Of a DNA stretch of 64,000 nt, positions 1 to 8,390 are shown piece after piece. The notes below the pieces were generated by a model that searched no databases, was not told the origin of the DNA, and saw nothing but the letters and a program-made list of their open reading frames with translations. Source of the stretch: Treponema sp. J25 (GTDB lineage: Bacteria > Spirochaetota > Spirochaetia > Treponematales > Breznakiellaceae); assembly GCF_004343725.1 (NCBI RefSeq), contig NZ_PTQW01000014.1, positions 62,001 through 126,000 of the forward strand. The letters run 5' to 3'. Each line of letters begins with the position of its first letter. Positions within the stretch are counted from its first letter, which is position 1. Both the position numbers and the translations under genes were made by a program.

Positions 1-1
1 G

Positions 2-112
2 GATAAGTTGTACTGGCTTTCCACGGGCGCATATACTTCAAGTTACGCCTCGGTGGAATTTAACGGCTTTCCTCCCATTAAAACCTACTTCTTTGACAGT
101 AAGAAGAAATAA
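2..112 (+). CDS. C-terminal fragment of an Orn/Lys/DAP-type PLP decarboxylase (partial)
   Basis: An open frame enters from the left edge and stops at TAA 110-112, giving 36 residues. The stretch GAYTSSYASVEFNGFPPIKT resembles the C-terminal signature of fold-III PLP decarboxylases (ornithine/lysine/diaminopimelate type), where a GAYT...FNGF motif forms part of the active site near the end of the chain. Only the tail is visible, so substrate and gene name cannot be assigned. The protein ends in a lysine-rich tail (DSKKK). Confidence 0.55.
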   Translation, partial: DKLYWLSTGAYTSSYASVEFNGFPPIKTYFFDSKKK

Positions 113-141
113 ATAAAAAACCGGGCTCACCACGAGCCCGG
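107..141 (-). terminator. Rho-independent terminator of glnS
   Basis: CCGGGCTC (121-128) pairs perfectly with GAGCCCGG (134-141) around a 5-nt loop. Read on the minus strand the hairpin is followed by a T-rich run (complement of 107-120), as expected at the end of glnS, whose stop lies about 30 nt upstream. Confidence 0.85.
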
Positions 142-171
142 CGGCAATTGCAAACTTAAAACTACAGCACC

Positions 172-1923
172 CTAGCTACCACTCTGGAGCTTCTTTTCTA
201 TCTTTGACCAGCTATCCTTGAGGCCCACACTCCGATTAAAGACGGGCTTCCCATCCACCACATCGGGGTCCCGAACAAAATATCCCAGCCGTTCAAACTG
301 AAATTTATCTTCCACCTGGGCATTTTCCAGGAACGGTTCGGCGTAGGCGGTGGGAATTACCTCCAGCGATTTGGGGTTCAAATTATCCAGGAAAGAGCCC
401 CCCGGCGGCACATCCATAGGACGGTCCACCAAAAAGAGATAATCATAGAGCCGCACGGAGATGGGCTTGGCGTGGGCCACCGAGACCCAATGGATGGTAC
501 CCTTTACCTTGCGATTATCCTCCGCATTCCCCCCCCGGGTCGCAGGATCGTAGGTACAATGAACCGCCGTGACTTCGCCGGTTACCGGATCGGTGTCATA
601 GCCGGTACAGGTGACAATATACCCATACCGCAGACGGACCGCATTGCCCGGATACAGTCGATAGTACTTCGGCGGCGGGACCTTCTGAAAATCGTCCTGT
701 TCAATCCAGAGCTCTTTCCCGAACGGCACCGGCCTTGTTCCGGCAGCGGGGTCTTCCGGATTGTTTATAGCTTCCACATACTCTACATGATTCTCGGGCC
801 AGTTATCGATAATCAGTTTTAAAGGACGAAGGACTACCATCACCCGTTGGGCCCGCTTATTGAGATCCTCCCGAAGACAGTGTTCCAACAGGGCGATGTC
901 CACGAGGCTATCGGTCTTTGCAATACCGATACGGCCCATAAAGTCCCGGATTGCCTCCGGCGTGTAGCCCCGGCGGCGCAAACCCGCAATGGTAGGCATG
1001 CGGGGGTCGTCCCAGCCAGAAACGTGACCTTCCTTTACCAATTGTAAAAGATATCGTTTGGAAAGAACGGTCTTGCTTATATTAAGCCGGGCAAACTCGA
1101 TCTGCCGGCTGGGGAATACCTCCGCCTGCTGAATAAACCATTCATAGAGGGGTCGATGAATCTCGTATTCCAGGGAACACAGGGAATGGGTGATTCCCTC
1201 CTTCGCATCCGAAAGGGGATGCTGAAAGTCATACATGGGATAGATGCACCACTGGGTTCCAACCCGATAATGGGGAATCCGCCGGATCCGGTACATCACC
1301 GGGTCCCGCATCACCAGGTTAGGATGGGCCATATCGATTTTGGCCCGCAGCGTCTTAGACCCATCGGGGAATTCGCCGGCCCGCATTCGGGCAAAGAGAT
1401 CTAAGTTTTCTTCTACCGATCGATTCCGGTAGGGACTATCCTTCCCCGGCGGGGTATAGGTAATGTTATTTTTATCTTCCACCGCGGTTCCCCGGTATAC
1501 CCGGATTTCCTCTTCCGAAAGGTCATCCACATAGGCGACCCCTTTTTTAATCAACTTTACCGCAATTTCGTACAGGTATTCATAATAATCGGAGGCATAA
1601 TATTCCCGATCGCCCCAGTCATACCCCAACCACTTGATGTCCCGTTTAATAGCTTCTACATAGGACATATCCTCTTTTTCTGGGTTGGTATCATCAAAAC
1701 GAAGATTACATTCCCCCCCAAACTTAGCGGCCATGGAAAAATCAACGCTGATTGCCTTAGCATGACCGATATGAAGCCATCCATTTGGCTCGGGAGGGAA
1801 GCGGGTGCGCACATACGTATACCGACCATTTTTTAGGTCTTCCGCTATGGCTTCGCTAATAAAATCTGAATACCCCTCGTTGGGGCGACCTTTTCCATCT
1901 TCGAGATCGGTGTAACTATCCAT
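172..1923 (-). CDS. glnS: Glutaminyl-tRNA synthetase
   Basis: 583 residues, class I aminoacyl-tRNA synthetase that charges tRNA-Gln with glutamine in the cytoplasm. The N-terminal catalytic domain has the HIGH signature inside [14 protein letters not shown] (about residues 43-56) and a KMSKS-type loop, here VLSKR in [12 protein letters not shown] (about residue 290), matching the MSK form of bacterial GlnRS. The C-terminal half fits the GlnRS anticodon-binding beta-barrels ([24 protein letters not shown]). The start has an AAGGGAG ribosome site. It lies 12 nt behind a hypothetical gene on the same strand, probably one transcript, ended by the hairpin at 121-141. GlnRS rather than GluRS/Gat is supported by the long, GlnRS-specific C-terminal region. 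Confidence 0.97.
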   Translation of the reverse strand: MDSYTDLEDGKGRPNEGYSDFISEAIAEDLKNGRYTYVRTRFPPEPNGWLHIGHAKAISVDFSMAAKFGGECNLRFDDTNPEKEDMSYVEAIKRDIKWLGYDWGDREYYASDYYEYLYEIAVKLIKKGVAYVDDLSEEEIRVYRGTAVEDKNNITYTPPGKDSPYRNRSVEENLDLFARMRAGEFPDGSKTLRAKIDMAHPNLVMRDPVMYRIRRIPHYRVGTQWCIYPMYDFQHPLSDAKEGITHSLCSLEYEIHRPLYEWFIQQAEVFPSRQIEFARLNISKTVLSKRYLLQLVKEGHVSGWDDPRMPTIAGLRRRGYTPEAIRDFMGRIGIAKTDSLVDIALLEHCLREDLNKRAQRVMVVLRPLKLIIDNWPENHVEYVEAINNPEDPAAGTRPVPFGKELWIEQDDFQKVPPPKYYRLYPGNAVRLRYGYIVTCTGYDTDPVTGEVTAVHCTYDPATRGGNAEDNRKVKGTIHWVSVAHAKPISVRLYDYLFLVDRPMDVPPGGSFLDNLNPKSLEVIPTAYAEPFLENAQVEDKFQFERLGYFVRDPDVVDGKPVFNRSVGLKDSWSKIEKKLQSGS

Positions 1924-1935
1924 GGGCCCACTCCC

Positions 1936-2517
1936 TTAAAAGGTAGTAATAAAACAAATACCAATAGCAAGCAACGATTTAAGAAGAGCGGTATCAAGGC
2001 CTTCTAACGACAATCCTTCCAATGCCCCGCCATACCACCAGAAAAGCCCTATGCTCGGGTCGATACGAAAGGCATATTCCACAAAATCGCTCTTATGGGC
2101 CTGGGCCCCAAAGAACAGATAGGCAAGCTCACTAAGAATAACCACAAATTGCGAAAGGGCCTTCTGATAATTCCCCACTTCCAGGACCTGTATAAAGGCG
2201 GGGATTCGTTCCAGAAGCCGGTCTTTGTGACTTTCATCCGCCTTTTCTACCCATGTTTTATGGATAAGCAATTCCAGATTATTTCTGAAATGGAGCAACA
2301 TTTTTTGTATTTTCTCATCCCCTAAGGGATAGCTCGTAAAAAGCGAATATTCTTCTTCTATTCCTAAATACTCCGCCAGCTTCCGGAGTTCCTGACGTGC
2401 CGCTTCCCCATTACCTTGCAGAAGGTGCACAAATAAATGGTCTGTTACTTCCCGATATTCCACGGGAATTACCGACTCCTGGGTATGTACCATGCCAGCA
2501 CTCATAGCTTGTACCAT
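1936..2517 (-). CDS. Hypothetical protein upstream of glnS
   Basis: 193 residues, no family recognised. It is mostly amphipathic helix with leucine-rich heptad-like stretches (HLLQGNGEAARQELRKLAEYL, LLHFRNNLELLI). The C-terminus is hydrophobic (LLKSLLAIGICFITTF), possibly one membrane segment or a buried helix. No signal peptide. In-frame ATGs at residues 1, 5 and 9 lack a clear Shine-Dalgarno sequence, so the start is uncertain. The gene is 12 nt upstream of glnS and probably co-transcribed, which suggests but does not show a link to translation or growth. Confidence 0.75.
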   Translation of the reverse strand: MVQAMSAGMVHTQESVIPVEYREVTDHLFVHLLQGNGEAARQELRKLAEYLGIEEEYSLFTSYPLGDEKIQKMLLHFRNNLELLIHKTWVEKADESHKDRLLERIPAFIQVLEVGNYQKALSQFVVILSELAYLFFGAQAHKSDFVEYAFRIDPSIGLFWWYGGALEGLSLEGLDTALLKSLLAIGICFITTF

Positions 2518-2557
2518 GCTTTGATTTTAAAAAAGTGTCAATAGGGAGAAAATTTTA

Positions 2558-2587
2558 TTGCATCTCCTTCCATGAAGAGGGTATACT
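2558..2587 (+). promoter_or_regulatory. Sigma70-type promoter of the 36-residue gene
   Basis: TTGCAT (2558-2563), 18-nt spacer, TATACT (2582-2587). A start about 7 nt further on would give a very short leader containing the GTGGAGG ribosome site at 2594-2600. Confidence 0.6.
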
Positions 2588-2607
2588 AGCACTGTGGAGG
2601 TGGGTAT

Positions 2608-2718
2608 ATGAAATCCGCAGATCACCCCAAACGGGAAGAAAAGAAAAAGCCCCAGAAAACGCTGAAGGAAAAACGGGAAGAAAAGAGGGCGAAAAAACAA
2701 CAAAAAGCCCAGGAATAA
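2608..2718 (+). CDS. Small highly charged basic protein (36 residues)
   Basis: ATG 2608 to TAA 2716 encodes 36 residues, about half of them Lys, Arg or Glu (HPKREEKKKPQKTLKEKREE, then KRAKKQQKAQE). GTGGAGG sits 7 nt before the ATG and a good promoter lies directly upstream, so the gene has its own expression signals. A strong terminator follows at 2791-2831. No domain is recognised; the composition resembles small ribosome- or nucleic-acid-associated proteins, but that is only a comparison. It is too short for ordinary gene callers and could be missed. Confidence 0.6.
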   Translation: MKSADHPKREEKKKPQKTLKEKREEKRAKKQQKAQE

Positions 2719-2790
2719 GGGGTAGTCATCACTAGTAGAGAAACAAGAAAGAAAAGACCCTTAAGATGTTTACTCGAAAAAAGAATAAAA

Positions 2791-2831
2791 CCTTTGCTCG
2801 GAGGCGTTCCCCGAGCAAAGGGAACTATTTT
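2791..2831 (+). terminator. Rho-independent terminator after the small basic protein gene
   Basis: CCTTTGCTCGG (2791-2801) pairs with CCGAGCAAAGG (2811-2821) around a 9-nt loop; ATTTTT follows at 2826-2831. An A-rich tract precedes it, so it may also work on the minus strand. It lies in the 370-nt gap 2719-3088, which otherwise holds only the rnf promoter region. Confidence 0.75.
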
Positions 2832-3011
2832 TCCTCCGAAAGAAGCGACGAAAACTCGATATTTTTTTATAGATAATCCTACCACTCCCTTGACCACAAG
2901 TTATTATTCCATATAAAATATTTCATCGGCAATGAAAATAGTTTAGATATTTTTTTATTTATTATGGAGCTATAGAGCGAAGCTATCATTCCTTCGCTAT
3001 TGGAAACACGG

Positions 3012-3058
3012 GATTCTAAATTTTTAGAATCTACTATAATCTTGGTCCAGTAACCAAG
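3012..3058 (+). promoter_or_regulatory. Probable rnf operon promoter with palindromic operator
   Basis: GATTCTAAA (3012-3020) and TTTAGAATC (3023-3031) form a perfect 9-bp dyad around TT. A consensus -10 TATAAT follows at 3035-3040 and there is no good -35; the dyad occupies that position. A second small dyad, CTTGGT (3041-3046) with ACCAAG (3053-3058), falls in the leader. The layout fits an activator or repressor site at the rnf promoter, identity unknown. A GAAGGAGGG ribosome site precedes rnfC. Confidence 0.5.
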
Positions 3059-3088
3059 CTCTGGATCCATAAGAAGGAGGGCCGTTTC

Positions 3089-4447
3089 ATGGCCATAAAA
3101 ACCTTTAAGGGCGGCATTCATCCGCCTGAGCGAAAAGTCGCCACCAGCGGGAAGGTCATTCAACGTATTCCGAGCCCTGCCCAGGTGGTGATTCCTATTA
3201 ATCAGCACTTTGGGGCCCCGAACAAGCCCCTGGTACAGGTAGGAGACACGGTAAAACGGGGACAAAAGATTGCCGATGGAGCAAGTCCCGGACCCATGAC
3301 CGTGCCAGTCCACGCTTCTATTAGTGGGATAGTAAAAAAAATAGAACCCCGCACCCAATCGAATAACACCGAAGGACTGTGTATAGTAATTGAAGCAAAT
3401 GGATCGCAGGAAGAAGCTTTTATGCCCCCCCTTGATGGCCTTGCCTGTTCCAAAGAGGAGGCCCTGCAGCGAATCCGGGAGGCAGGCCTTGTCGGTATGG
3501 GAGGCGCCGGGTTCCCCGTTCATGTTAAGCTGAATCCCCCACCGAATAAACCTATCTCCCTGGTTATCGCCAATGGGGCCGAATGCGAGCCCTACCTTAC
3601 CATCGATGAAGCCACCATGATTGAAGAGGCGGACAAGGTGGTTCAGGGGCTTCTCATCGTGATGAACATAGTAGGGGTCGATCGGGGTGTGATTGCCCTG
3701 GAAGATAACAAGGAACGGGCCCTTACCTCACTCCAAGAGGCCATTGCCCGCCATGGAAAAGGGAAAAACATTCAGGTGCAGCTTCTTAAAACCAAGTATC
3801 CCCAGGGGGGCGAAAAGATGCTTATCACCGCCATCACGGGAAAAGAGGTTCCCTCAGGGGGACTCCCGATGGATGTGGGGTGTGTGGTGCAAAATGTGGG
3901 GACCCTGAAGGCTATCGCGGAGGCCTTTTATGAAGGTAAACCCCTCATTGAACGGGGACTCACCGTTACTGGCGGGGCATGTAAGACTCCGAAGGATATC
4001 ATCGCCCCCATTGGAACCCTTGTTTCCGATATCCCCTCCTCAGAAATAGAACTTGATGAAGAGCATCTTGCAAAGGTGATTTTTGGTGGCCCCATGATGG
4101 GAACGGCGGTACCCCATTTAGGTATCCCTATCCAGAAAAACACCTCCGGCGTCGTGTTCATGACCCGCGAAGAATTCCAGCGGGACAATGACGAAGAGGG
4201 ACCCTGCATCCGCTGTGGTCGGTGTATTCGGGCCTGTGCCTGCCGGCTTTCTCCGGTGATCATGAATATTGCCTTAAAAACGGGAGACCTGGAAGCAGCG
4301 GCCCGTATCGGCCTTCTGGACTGTATCGAATGTGGGGCCTGTACCTATGTGTGTCCTGCCCATATTCAACTGGTCCAGCGCTTCCGGGTAGGAAAACAAT
4401 TACTGCGCAACAAGCGGGCCAAAGAAGCTGCTTTGAGTGCAAAATAA
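3089..4447 (+). CDS. rnfC: Rnf electron transport complex subunit RnfC
   Basis: 452 residues. RnfC is the peripheral NADH-binding subunit of the ion-pumping ferredoxin:NAD+ oxidoreductase. Visible are the glycine-rich GLVGMGGAGFPVHVKL segment (about residue 135), the ANGAECEPYLTIDE motif of the NuoF-like FMN/NADH domain, and two C-terminal 4Fe-4S motifs, CIRCGRCIRACAC (about residues 372-384) and CIECGACTYVCP (about 411-422). The second cysteine set of the first motif ends CACRLSP rather than the usual CP, still supplying cysteines. Length is normal for the short bacterial RnfC without the long C-terminal tail. It is the first gene of rnfCDGEAB, and the next gene starts 16 nt later. Confidence 0.96.
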   Translation: MAIKTFKGGIHPPERKVATSGKVIQRIPSPAQVVIPINQHFGAPNKPLVQVGDTVKRGQKIADGASPGPMTVPVHASISGIVKKIEPRTQSNNTEGLCIVIEANGSQEEAFMPPLDGLACSKEEALQRIREAGLVGMGGAGFPVHVKLNPPPNKPISLVIANGAECEPYLTIDEATMIEEADKVVQGLLIVMNIVGVDRGVIALEDNKERALTSLQEAIARHGKGKNIQVQLLKTKYPQGGEKMLITAITGKEVPSGGLPMDVGCVVQNVGTLKAIAEAFYEGKPLIERGLTVTGGACKTPKDIIAPIGTLVSDIPSSEIELDEEHLAKVIFGGPMMGTAVPHLGIPIQKNTSGVVFMTREEFQRDNDEEGPCIRCGRCIRACACRLSPVIMNIALKTGDLEAAARIGLLDCIECGACTYVCPAHIQLVQRFRVGKQLLRNKRAKEAALSAK

Positions 4448-4463
4448 AGGAGAAACAGAAAAG

Positions 4464-5534
4464 ATGGCAAACAATCAGAAACTCTTGATCCTTGCATCGA
4501 GTCCTCACTTTAGTTCTCCTGTCACTACCTCCGCCCTTATGGGGAATGTTATTCTGGCCCTTTTACCACTGACCATTTTTGGTATCTACCTTTATGGTTT
4601 TCCGGCACTGATTACGATTGTGGTCTCGGTAGCAACGGCGGTCCTTTCGGAAACCCTCTTTCGCCTTGTTACCCGTCAGGAATTGCGGTACAAGGACCTT
4701 TCCGCGGTAGTAACGGGGCTCCTTCTGGCGCTGGTCCTTCCCCCCTCTACCCCCTGGTGGATGACCGCCATGGGGTCATTCTTTGCCATTGTGGTAGCCA
4801 AGGAGTTTTTCGGGGGCCTTGGCGCCAACCCCTTTAACCCGGCCCTTATCGGGCGGGCCTTCCTTATCATGAGTTTTCCCGCCGCCCTCACCACCTGGCA
4901 TCGGCCGGTGGGCTTTTCCGCAGCCCTTACCGATGCGGTCAGTACCGCCACTCCCCTCAATATCATTAAAATGGGAGGCGCCATGGCCGACGTGGGGAAC
5001 AATCTCGTCCAATCGGGGCTCAGCCTTTCCTCAAACTATGGGTCGGTACTCCTTACCCTCTTTCTAGGGAATCGGGCGGGGTGTATCGGGGAATCTTCGA
5101 TACTGTTAATTTTGGTGGGGGCCTTTTACCTGCTCATTACCCGCACCATCGATTGGCGGGCCCCGGCGGCAATGATCGTGACCACCTTTATCGTAAGCTG
5201 GCTTCTGGGGATGGATGGCCTTTTTGGCATCCTTGCGGGGGGCCTTATGTTTGGGGCGGTGTTCATGGCCACCGATTACGTTTCTGCCCCCCTTACCGCC
5301 AGGGGAAAAATCATTTTCGGTATCGGGGCGGGGCTTATTACGGTGCTCATCCGGAAATGGGGGGGCTATCCCGAAGGGACCAGTTACGGAATCCTGATCA
5401 TGAATGCCTTTACTCCCTTCCTTAATCGGCTTATCCAGAAAAAATACGGCTTTGTGCCCCCGCAGAAGGCGCCCGCCGGAATATCCGGCAAAGGCCAAAG
5501 TGGTGGTAGTTCTTCCCAGGGAGGTTCAAAATGA
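4464..5534 (+). CDS. rnfD: Rnf electron transport complex subunit RnfD
   Basis: 356 residues from ATG 4464, chosen because AAGGAG lies 11 nt upstream; an in-frame start at 4437 would overlap rnfC. Polytopic membrane subunit of the NqrB/RnfD family with about nine hydrophobic segments. The motif DAVSTATPL carries the threonine that is covalently flavinylated (S-T-A-T) in this family. The C-terminus is a Gly/Ser/Gln-rich soluble tail (GISGKGQSGGSSSQGGSK), probably disordered. It overlaps rnfG by 4 nt (ATGA), indicating translational coupling. Confidence 0.95.
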   Translation: MANNQKLLILASSPHFSSPVTTSALMGNVILALLPLTIFGIYLYGFPALITIVVSVATAVLSETLFRLVTRQELRYKDLSAVVTGLLLALVLPPSTPWWMTAMGSFFAIVVAKEFFGGLGANPFNPALIGRAFLIMSFPAALTTWHRPVGFSAALTDAVSTATPLNIIKMGGAMADVGNNLVQSGLSLSSNYGSVLLTLFLGNRAGCIGESSILLILVGAFYLLITRTIDWRAPAAMIVTTFIVSWLLGMDGLFGILAGGLMFGAVFMATDYVSAPLTARGKIIFGIGAGLITVLIRKWGGYPEGTSYGILIMNAFTPFLNRLIQKKYGFVPPQKAPAGISGKGQSGGSSSQGGSK

Positions 5535-6130
5535 AGCAGATGGTTCGGCTGGGCCTCATCCTTGCGGCCTACGCAACCGTGGCCTGCGTGGGGCTGGCCT
5601 TTGTGTATACGGGGACCCAACAGGTTATTACGGAACGGCAACGGGCAGATCTGGAGCAATCCTTAAAAGATCTGTTTCCCCAGGGAGATCAATTTAAAGA
5701 AATCACCGGGGCCTTTTCCAGTTCTGACCCTCAGGTACAGTTCAAGAACCAGTACCTTATTCTTCAAGGGGACGAGCCCCTGGGGGTTGCAGTCCGGGCG
5801 GTAGGTTCAAGCTACGGGGGACCTATCACAGTATTGGTGGGAGTGACCAGAGAAGGCACGATTAGCGGCGTCAAAATCCTGGAAAACAAGGATACCCCCG
5901 GTCTGGGGGCCAATGCGGCTAATCCGAGCTATTTCGTCGATCGGCGCTCAGGAATAACCTTTTACGGTCAATTCAAGGGGAAATCGGTCCAGGATAAATT
6001 CCAGGTGAAAGAAGATGTGGTAGCCATTACGGCCTCTACCATAACGAGCAAGGCGGTAACCACCGTAGTAAAAGTAGCCAGTCAGGCCGCCTACGCATGG
6101 CTCACCAGCGAGGGAGGAAACACCAAATGA
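5531..6130 (+). CDS. rnfG: Rnf electron transport complex subunit RnfG
   Basis: 199 residues: one N-terminal membrane anchor (about residues 5-27) and an extracytoplasmic FMN-binding domain. The motifs ISGVKILENKDTPGLG and ITASTITSKAVT are typical. By alignment with S-G-A-T-x-T-S of other RnfG/NqrC proteins, Thr170 is the expected covalent FMN site; the flanking residues (T-A-S-T) deviate from S-G-A-T while the Thr and the following T-S are kept. In Rnf it passes electrons between the membrane flavins. It overlaps both neighbours by 4 nt. Confidence 0.93.
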   Translation: MKQMVRLGLILAAYATVACVGLAFVYTGTQQVITERQRADLEQSLKDLFPQGDQFKEITGAFSSSDPQVQFKNQYLILQGDEPLGVAVRAVGSSYGGPITVLVGVTREGTISGVKILENKDTPGLGANAANPSYFVDRRSGITFYGQFKGKSVQDKFQVKEDVVAITASTITSKAVTTVVKVASQAAYAWLTSEGGNTK

Positions 6131-6744
6131 AACGGTACCTTACCATTTTTAAAAACGGCCTTGTCCGGGAAAACCCGCTCCTCATGTTGATGATCGGTTT
6201 GTGTTCGTCCCTGGCGGTAACCACCGCCGCAGCAAACGGTGTAGGGATGGGGCTTTCCATGACCTTTGTGCTCCTCATGTCCGAGATAGTGATTAGCAGC
6301 TTCCGCAAGCTTATCCCCGATTCGATCCGTATCCCCGTGTTCATCATTGTCATCGCCGCCTTTACCACCGTCATCGATTACCTGCTTAAGGCCTATTTCC
6401 CTGACCTTTCCCGGGCCATGGGGGTCTTTATCCCCCTTATCGTGGTAAACTGTATTATCATGGGACGGGTGGAAGGCTTTGCGAGCAAACGGCCCATCCC
6501 GGAGGTTATCGCCGACGCCCTCGGTATGGGTTTGGGGTACACCTGGGTGTTATTGGGCATTTCCATGATTCGAGAGCTTCTTGGAAACGGTACCATTTTT
6601 AACATCCGGATCATGCCCGAAAGCTATCAGCCCATCATTTTCTTTATCCTTTCGCCGGGGGGCTTTTTGGTTTTTGCCCTCTTTATTTCATTCAATCTCT
6701 TTTTAAAATCCCGATTAAAAAACGGTGAGGAGGAGTGCAAATGA
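6127..6744 (+). CDS. rnfE: Rnf electron transport complex subunit RnfE
   Basis: 205 residues from ATG 6127, which overlaps the rnfG stop as ATGA and has AGGGAGG upstream; an in-frame ATG at 6097 lies inside rnfG and is less likely. Membrane protein with about six helices of the RnfA/RnfE (NqrD/E) family, with conserved NPLLMLMIGLCSSLAVTTAA near the start and GRVEGFASK in a loop. RnfA and RnfE form the inverted-repeat pair that binds an iron-sulfur cluster within the membrane; a cysteine is present in both half-sites (GLCSSL and VNCIIMGR). Confidence 0.93.
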   Translation: MKRYLTIFKNGLVRENPLLMLMIGLCSSLAVTTAAANGVGMGLSMTFVLLMSEIVISSFRKLIPDSIRIPVFIIVIAAFTTVIDYLLKAYFPDLSRAMGVFIPLIVVNCIIMGRVEGFASKRPIPEVIADALGMGLGYTWVLLGISMIRELLGNGTIFNIRIMPESYQPIIFFILSPGGFLVFALFISFNLFLKSRLKNGEEECK

Positions 6745-7316
6745 ATCTATTCAAAATCTTTATCTCTGCCCTGCTCATTGATAATGTCATATTGATGCGC
6801 TTCTTAGCCCTCTGCCCTTTTATCGGGATGAGTAGCGATGAAAACAAATCAGTAGGGATGGGTCTTGCTGTCACCTTTGTAACGGTCCTGGCCACGTCGG
6901 TAACCTGGCCTATCTATCACTTTATCCTGAAACCCCTGGGGCTCGAATTCCTTCAGATTCTTGTATTTATTCTTATCATTGCGTCCCTGGTACAGCTGGT
7001 AGAATTCTATCTTAAGAAAATGGTTCCTGCCCTGTATACCTCGATGGGGATATACCTGGCCCTCATCACCACTAACTGTGCAATCCTGGCGGTAACCTTT
7101 GATAACATCAGCAAGGGCTACTCCTTTCTGGAAGCCCTGGTGTACGCCGTAGGGGCGGCTTTAGGATTCCTCCTCTCCCTCTTACTCATGGCAGGAATCC
7201 GCAATCGTATCAAAACAAGTCCTATTCCTGCCTTTTTAAAGGGCACGCCCATTCTGTTTGTTTCTGCGAGCCTCCTCGCCATGGCCTTTATGGGCTTTTC
7301 GGGACTGGTTAAATAG
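6741..7316 (+). CDS. rnfA: Rnf electron transport complex subunit RnfA
   Basis: 191 residues from ATG 6741, which overlaps the rnfE stop (ATGA) and follows GAGGAGG. It is the partner of RnfE, with about six helices and the half-site cysteines FLALCPFIGMS and TTNCAILAV. NNLF-type N-terminus (MNLFKIFISALLIDN) is characteristic of RnfA/NqrE. An alternative GTG two codons upstream lies inside the ribosome site and is not preferred. rnfB starts 9 nt after its stop. Confidence 0.93.
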   Translation: MNLFKIFISALLIDNVILMRFLALCPFIGMSSDENKSVGMGLAVTFVTVLATSVTWPIYHFILKPLGLEFLQILVFILIIASLVQLVEFYLKKMVPALYTSMGIYLALITTNCAILAVTFDNISKGYSFLEALVYAVGAALGFLLSLLLMAGIRNRIKTSPIPAFLKGTPILFVSASLLAMAFMGFSGLVK

Positions 7317-7325
7317 GGGGAATCC

Positions 7326-8192
7326 ATGACTATCATACTTATCACCACTTTTTTTGCCCTGCTCCTGGCCTTTACCTTAGGGCTGGCGCTGGGATTTTTT
7401 AAAGAATTTTTCAAGGTAGAGGTAGATCCCCTGGTACAACAGGTGCGGGATATACTGCCGGGGGCTAACTGCGGTGCCTGTGGCTTCCCTGGCTGCGATG
7501 GATACGCCGCAGCCGTGGCAGGCCGGAGTACCGAGGTTACCCGCTGCGCCCCTGGAGGAAAGGCGGTGGCCGAGGCGCTTGCCCGTCTTATGGGAGTACA
7601 GGCCTCTGCGGAGGATGTGGTGGCCGTCCTGGCCTGCCAGGGTTCTAAAGAGCATGCCCCCCTTAAGGGTACCTACGTAGGAGTAAAAACCTGCCGGGCC
7701 GCTAAACTTTCCGCGGGCGGGACCAAGCTGTGTTCCTGGGGATGCCTTGGATACGGCGACTGTGTGGCGGTTTGCCAGTTTGATGCCCTTCATATGGGAG
7801 AAGATGGCCTGCCCCACGTGGACTACGATAAATGTACCGGTTGTGGCATGTGTATCGCCGAATGCCCTCAGCAGATTCTAAAGAAGGTTCCCAAGAATCG
7901 AAAAGGTTCCATGGTCATCTGTTCTAACCGAAATCCGATTAAGGCGATGGTGATAAAGACCTGTAAGGTAGGCTGTATTAAATGCGAAATCTGCGTAAAA
8001 AATTGCCCCGAGCAATGCATTACTATGGTTAACGGTATTCCTGAAGTCGACTACACGAAGTGTACCTCCTGTGGGGTTTGTGTGGCCAAGTGCCCCACCA
8101 AGGTGTTTAAAATGCTCCAGTATGATATCCTGGTAGGAACAACGATTGGAGAAAAGCGCCCACAAGAGGAAGAGGTTGTAGCGGTAAAATAA
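7326..8192 (+). CDS. rnfB: Rnf electron transport complex ferredoxin-like subunit RnfB
   Basis: 288 residues. An N-terminal membrane anchor (about residues 3-25) is followed by the 4Fe-4S domain CGACGFPGCDGYA plus a later Cys (about residues 50-75), then a ferredoxin region with four further cysteine groups: CSWGCLGYGDCVAVC, CTGCGMCIAECP, CIKCEICVKNCP and CTSCGVCVAKCP. This is the normal long RnfB, which accepts electrons from reduced ferredoxin. Last gene of the operon. Its 3' end, encoding VVAVK-stop, is repeated 63 nt downstream. Confidence 0.95.
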   Translation: MTIILITTFFALLLAFTLGLALGFFKEFFKVEVDPLVQQVRDILPGANCGACGFPGCDGYAAAVAGRSTEVTRCAPGGKAVAEALARLMGVQASAEDVVAVLACQGSKEHAPLKGTYVGVKTCRAAKLSAGGTKLCSWGCLGYGDCVAVCQFDALHMGEDGLPHVDYDKCTGCGMCIAECPQQILKKVPKNRKGSMVICSNRNPIKAMVIKTCKVGCIKCEICVKNCPEQCITMVNGIPEVDYTKCTSCGVCVAKCPTKVFKMLQYDILVGTTIGEKRPQEEEVVAVK

Positions 8193-8259
8193 AAAACAGC
8201 TATTTTGAACGGGCCCGCAATGGTTTCCCTGTTTCCCGTTGTAGCGGTAAAATAAAAAA
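8175..8259 (+). repeat. Direct repeat of the rnfB 3' end
   Basis: A 22-nt sequence covering the last codons and stop of rnfB (8175-8196) recurs exactly at 8238-8259. The offset is 63 nt and the intervening bases are unrelated. The second copy lies outside any gene. Confidence 0.8.
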
Positions 8260-8332
8260 ACGGACCCTTGTTAAAACTGCACCATCATAGTGTGGAAGGG
8301 AATGCGGAGGAGCAGAAAGAGAAAGGGGCTAA

Positions 8333-8362
8333 AAGAGGGCCTGACAGGGGCCCTCTTCTTTG
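8333..8362 (+). terminator. Probable terminator of the rnf operon
   Basis: AAGAGGGCC (8333-8341) pairs with GGCCCTCTT (8349-8357), 7-nt loop, followed by the T-rich CTTCTTTG. It lies 140 nt after rnfB and just before the next gene. Confidence 0.6.
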
Positions 8363-8390
8363 AAATGCCCCAGGAATAAAGGGGGCCTCT

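Noticed and set aside
2879-3523. 214-codon minus-strand frame across the rnfC start
   Set aside because: It lies opposite clear rnfC coding sequence and the rnf promoter, has no family features and no ribosome site.
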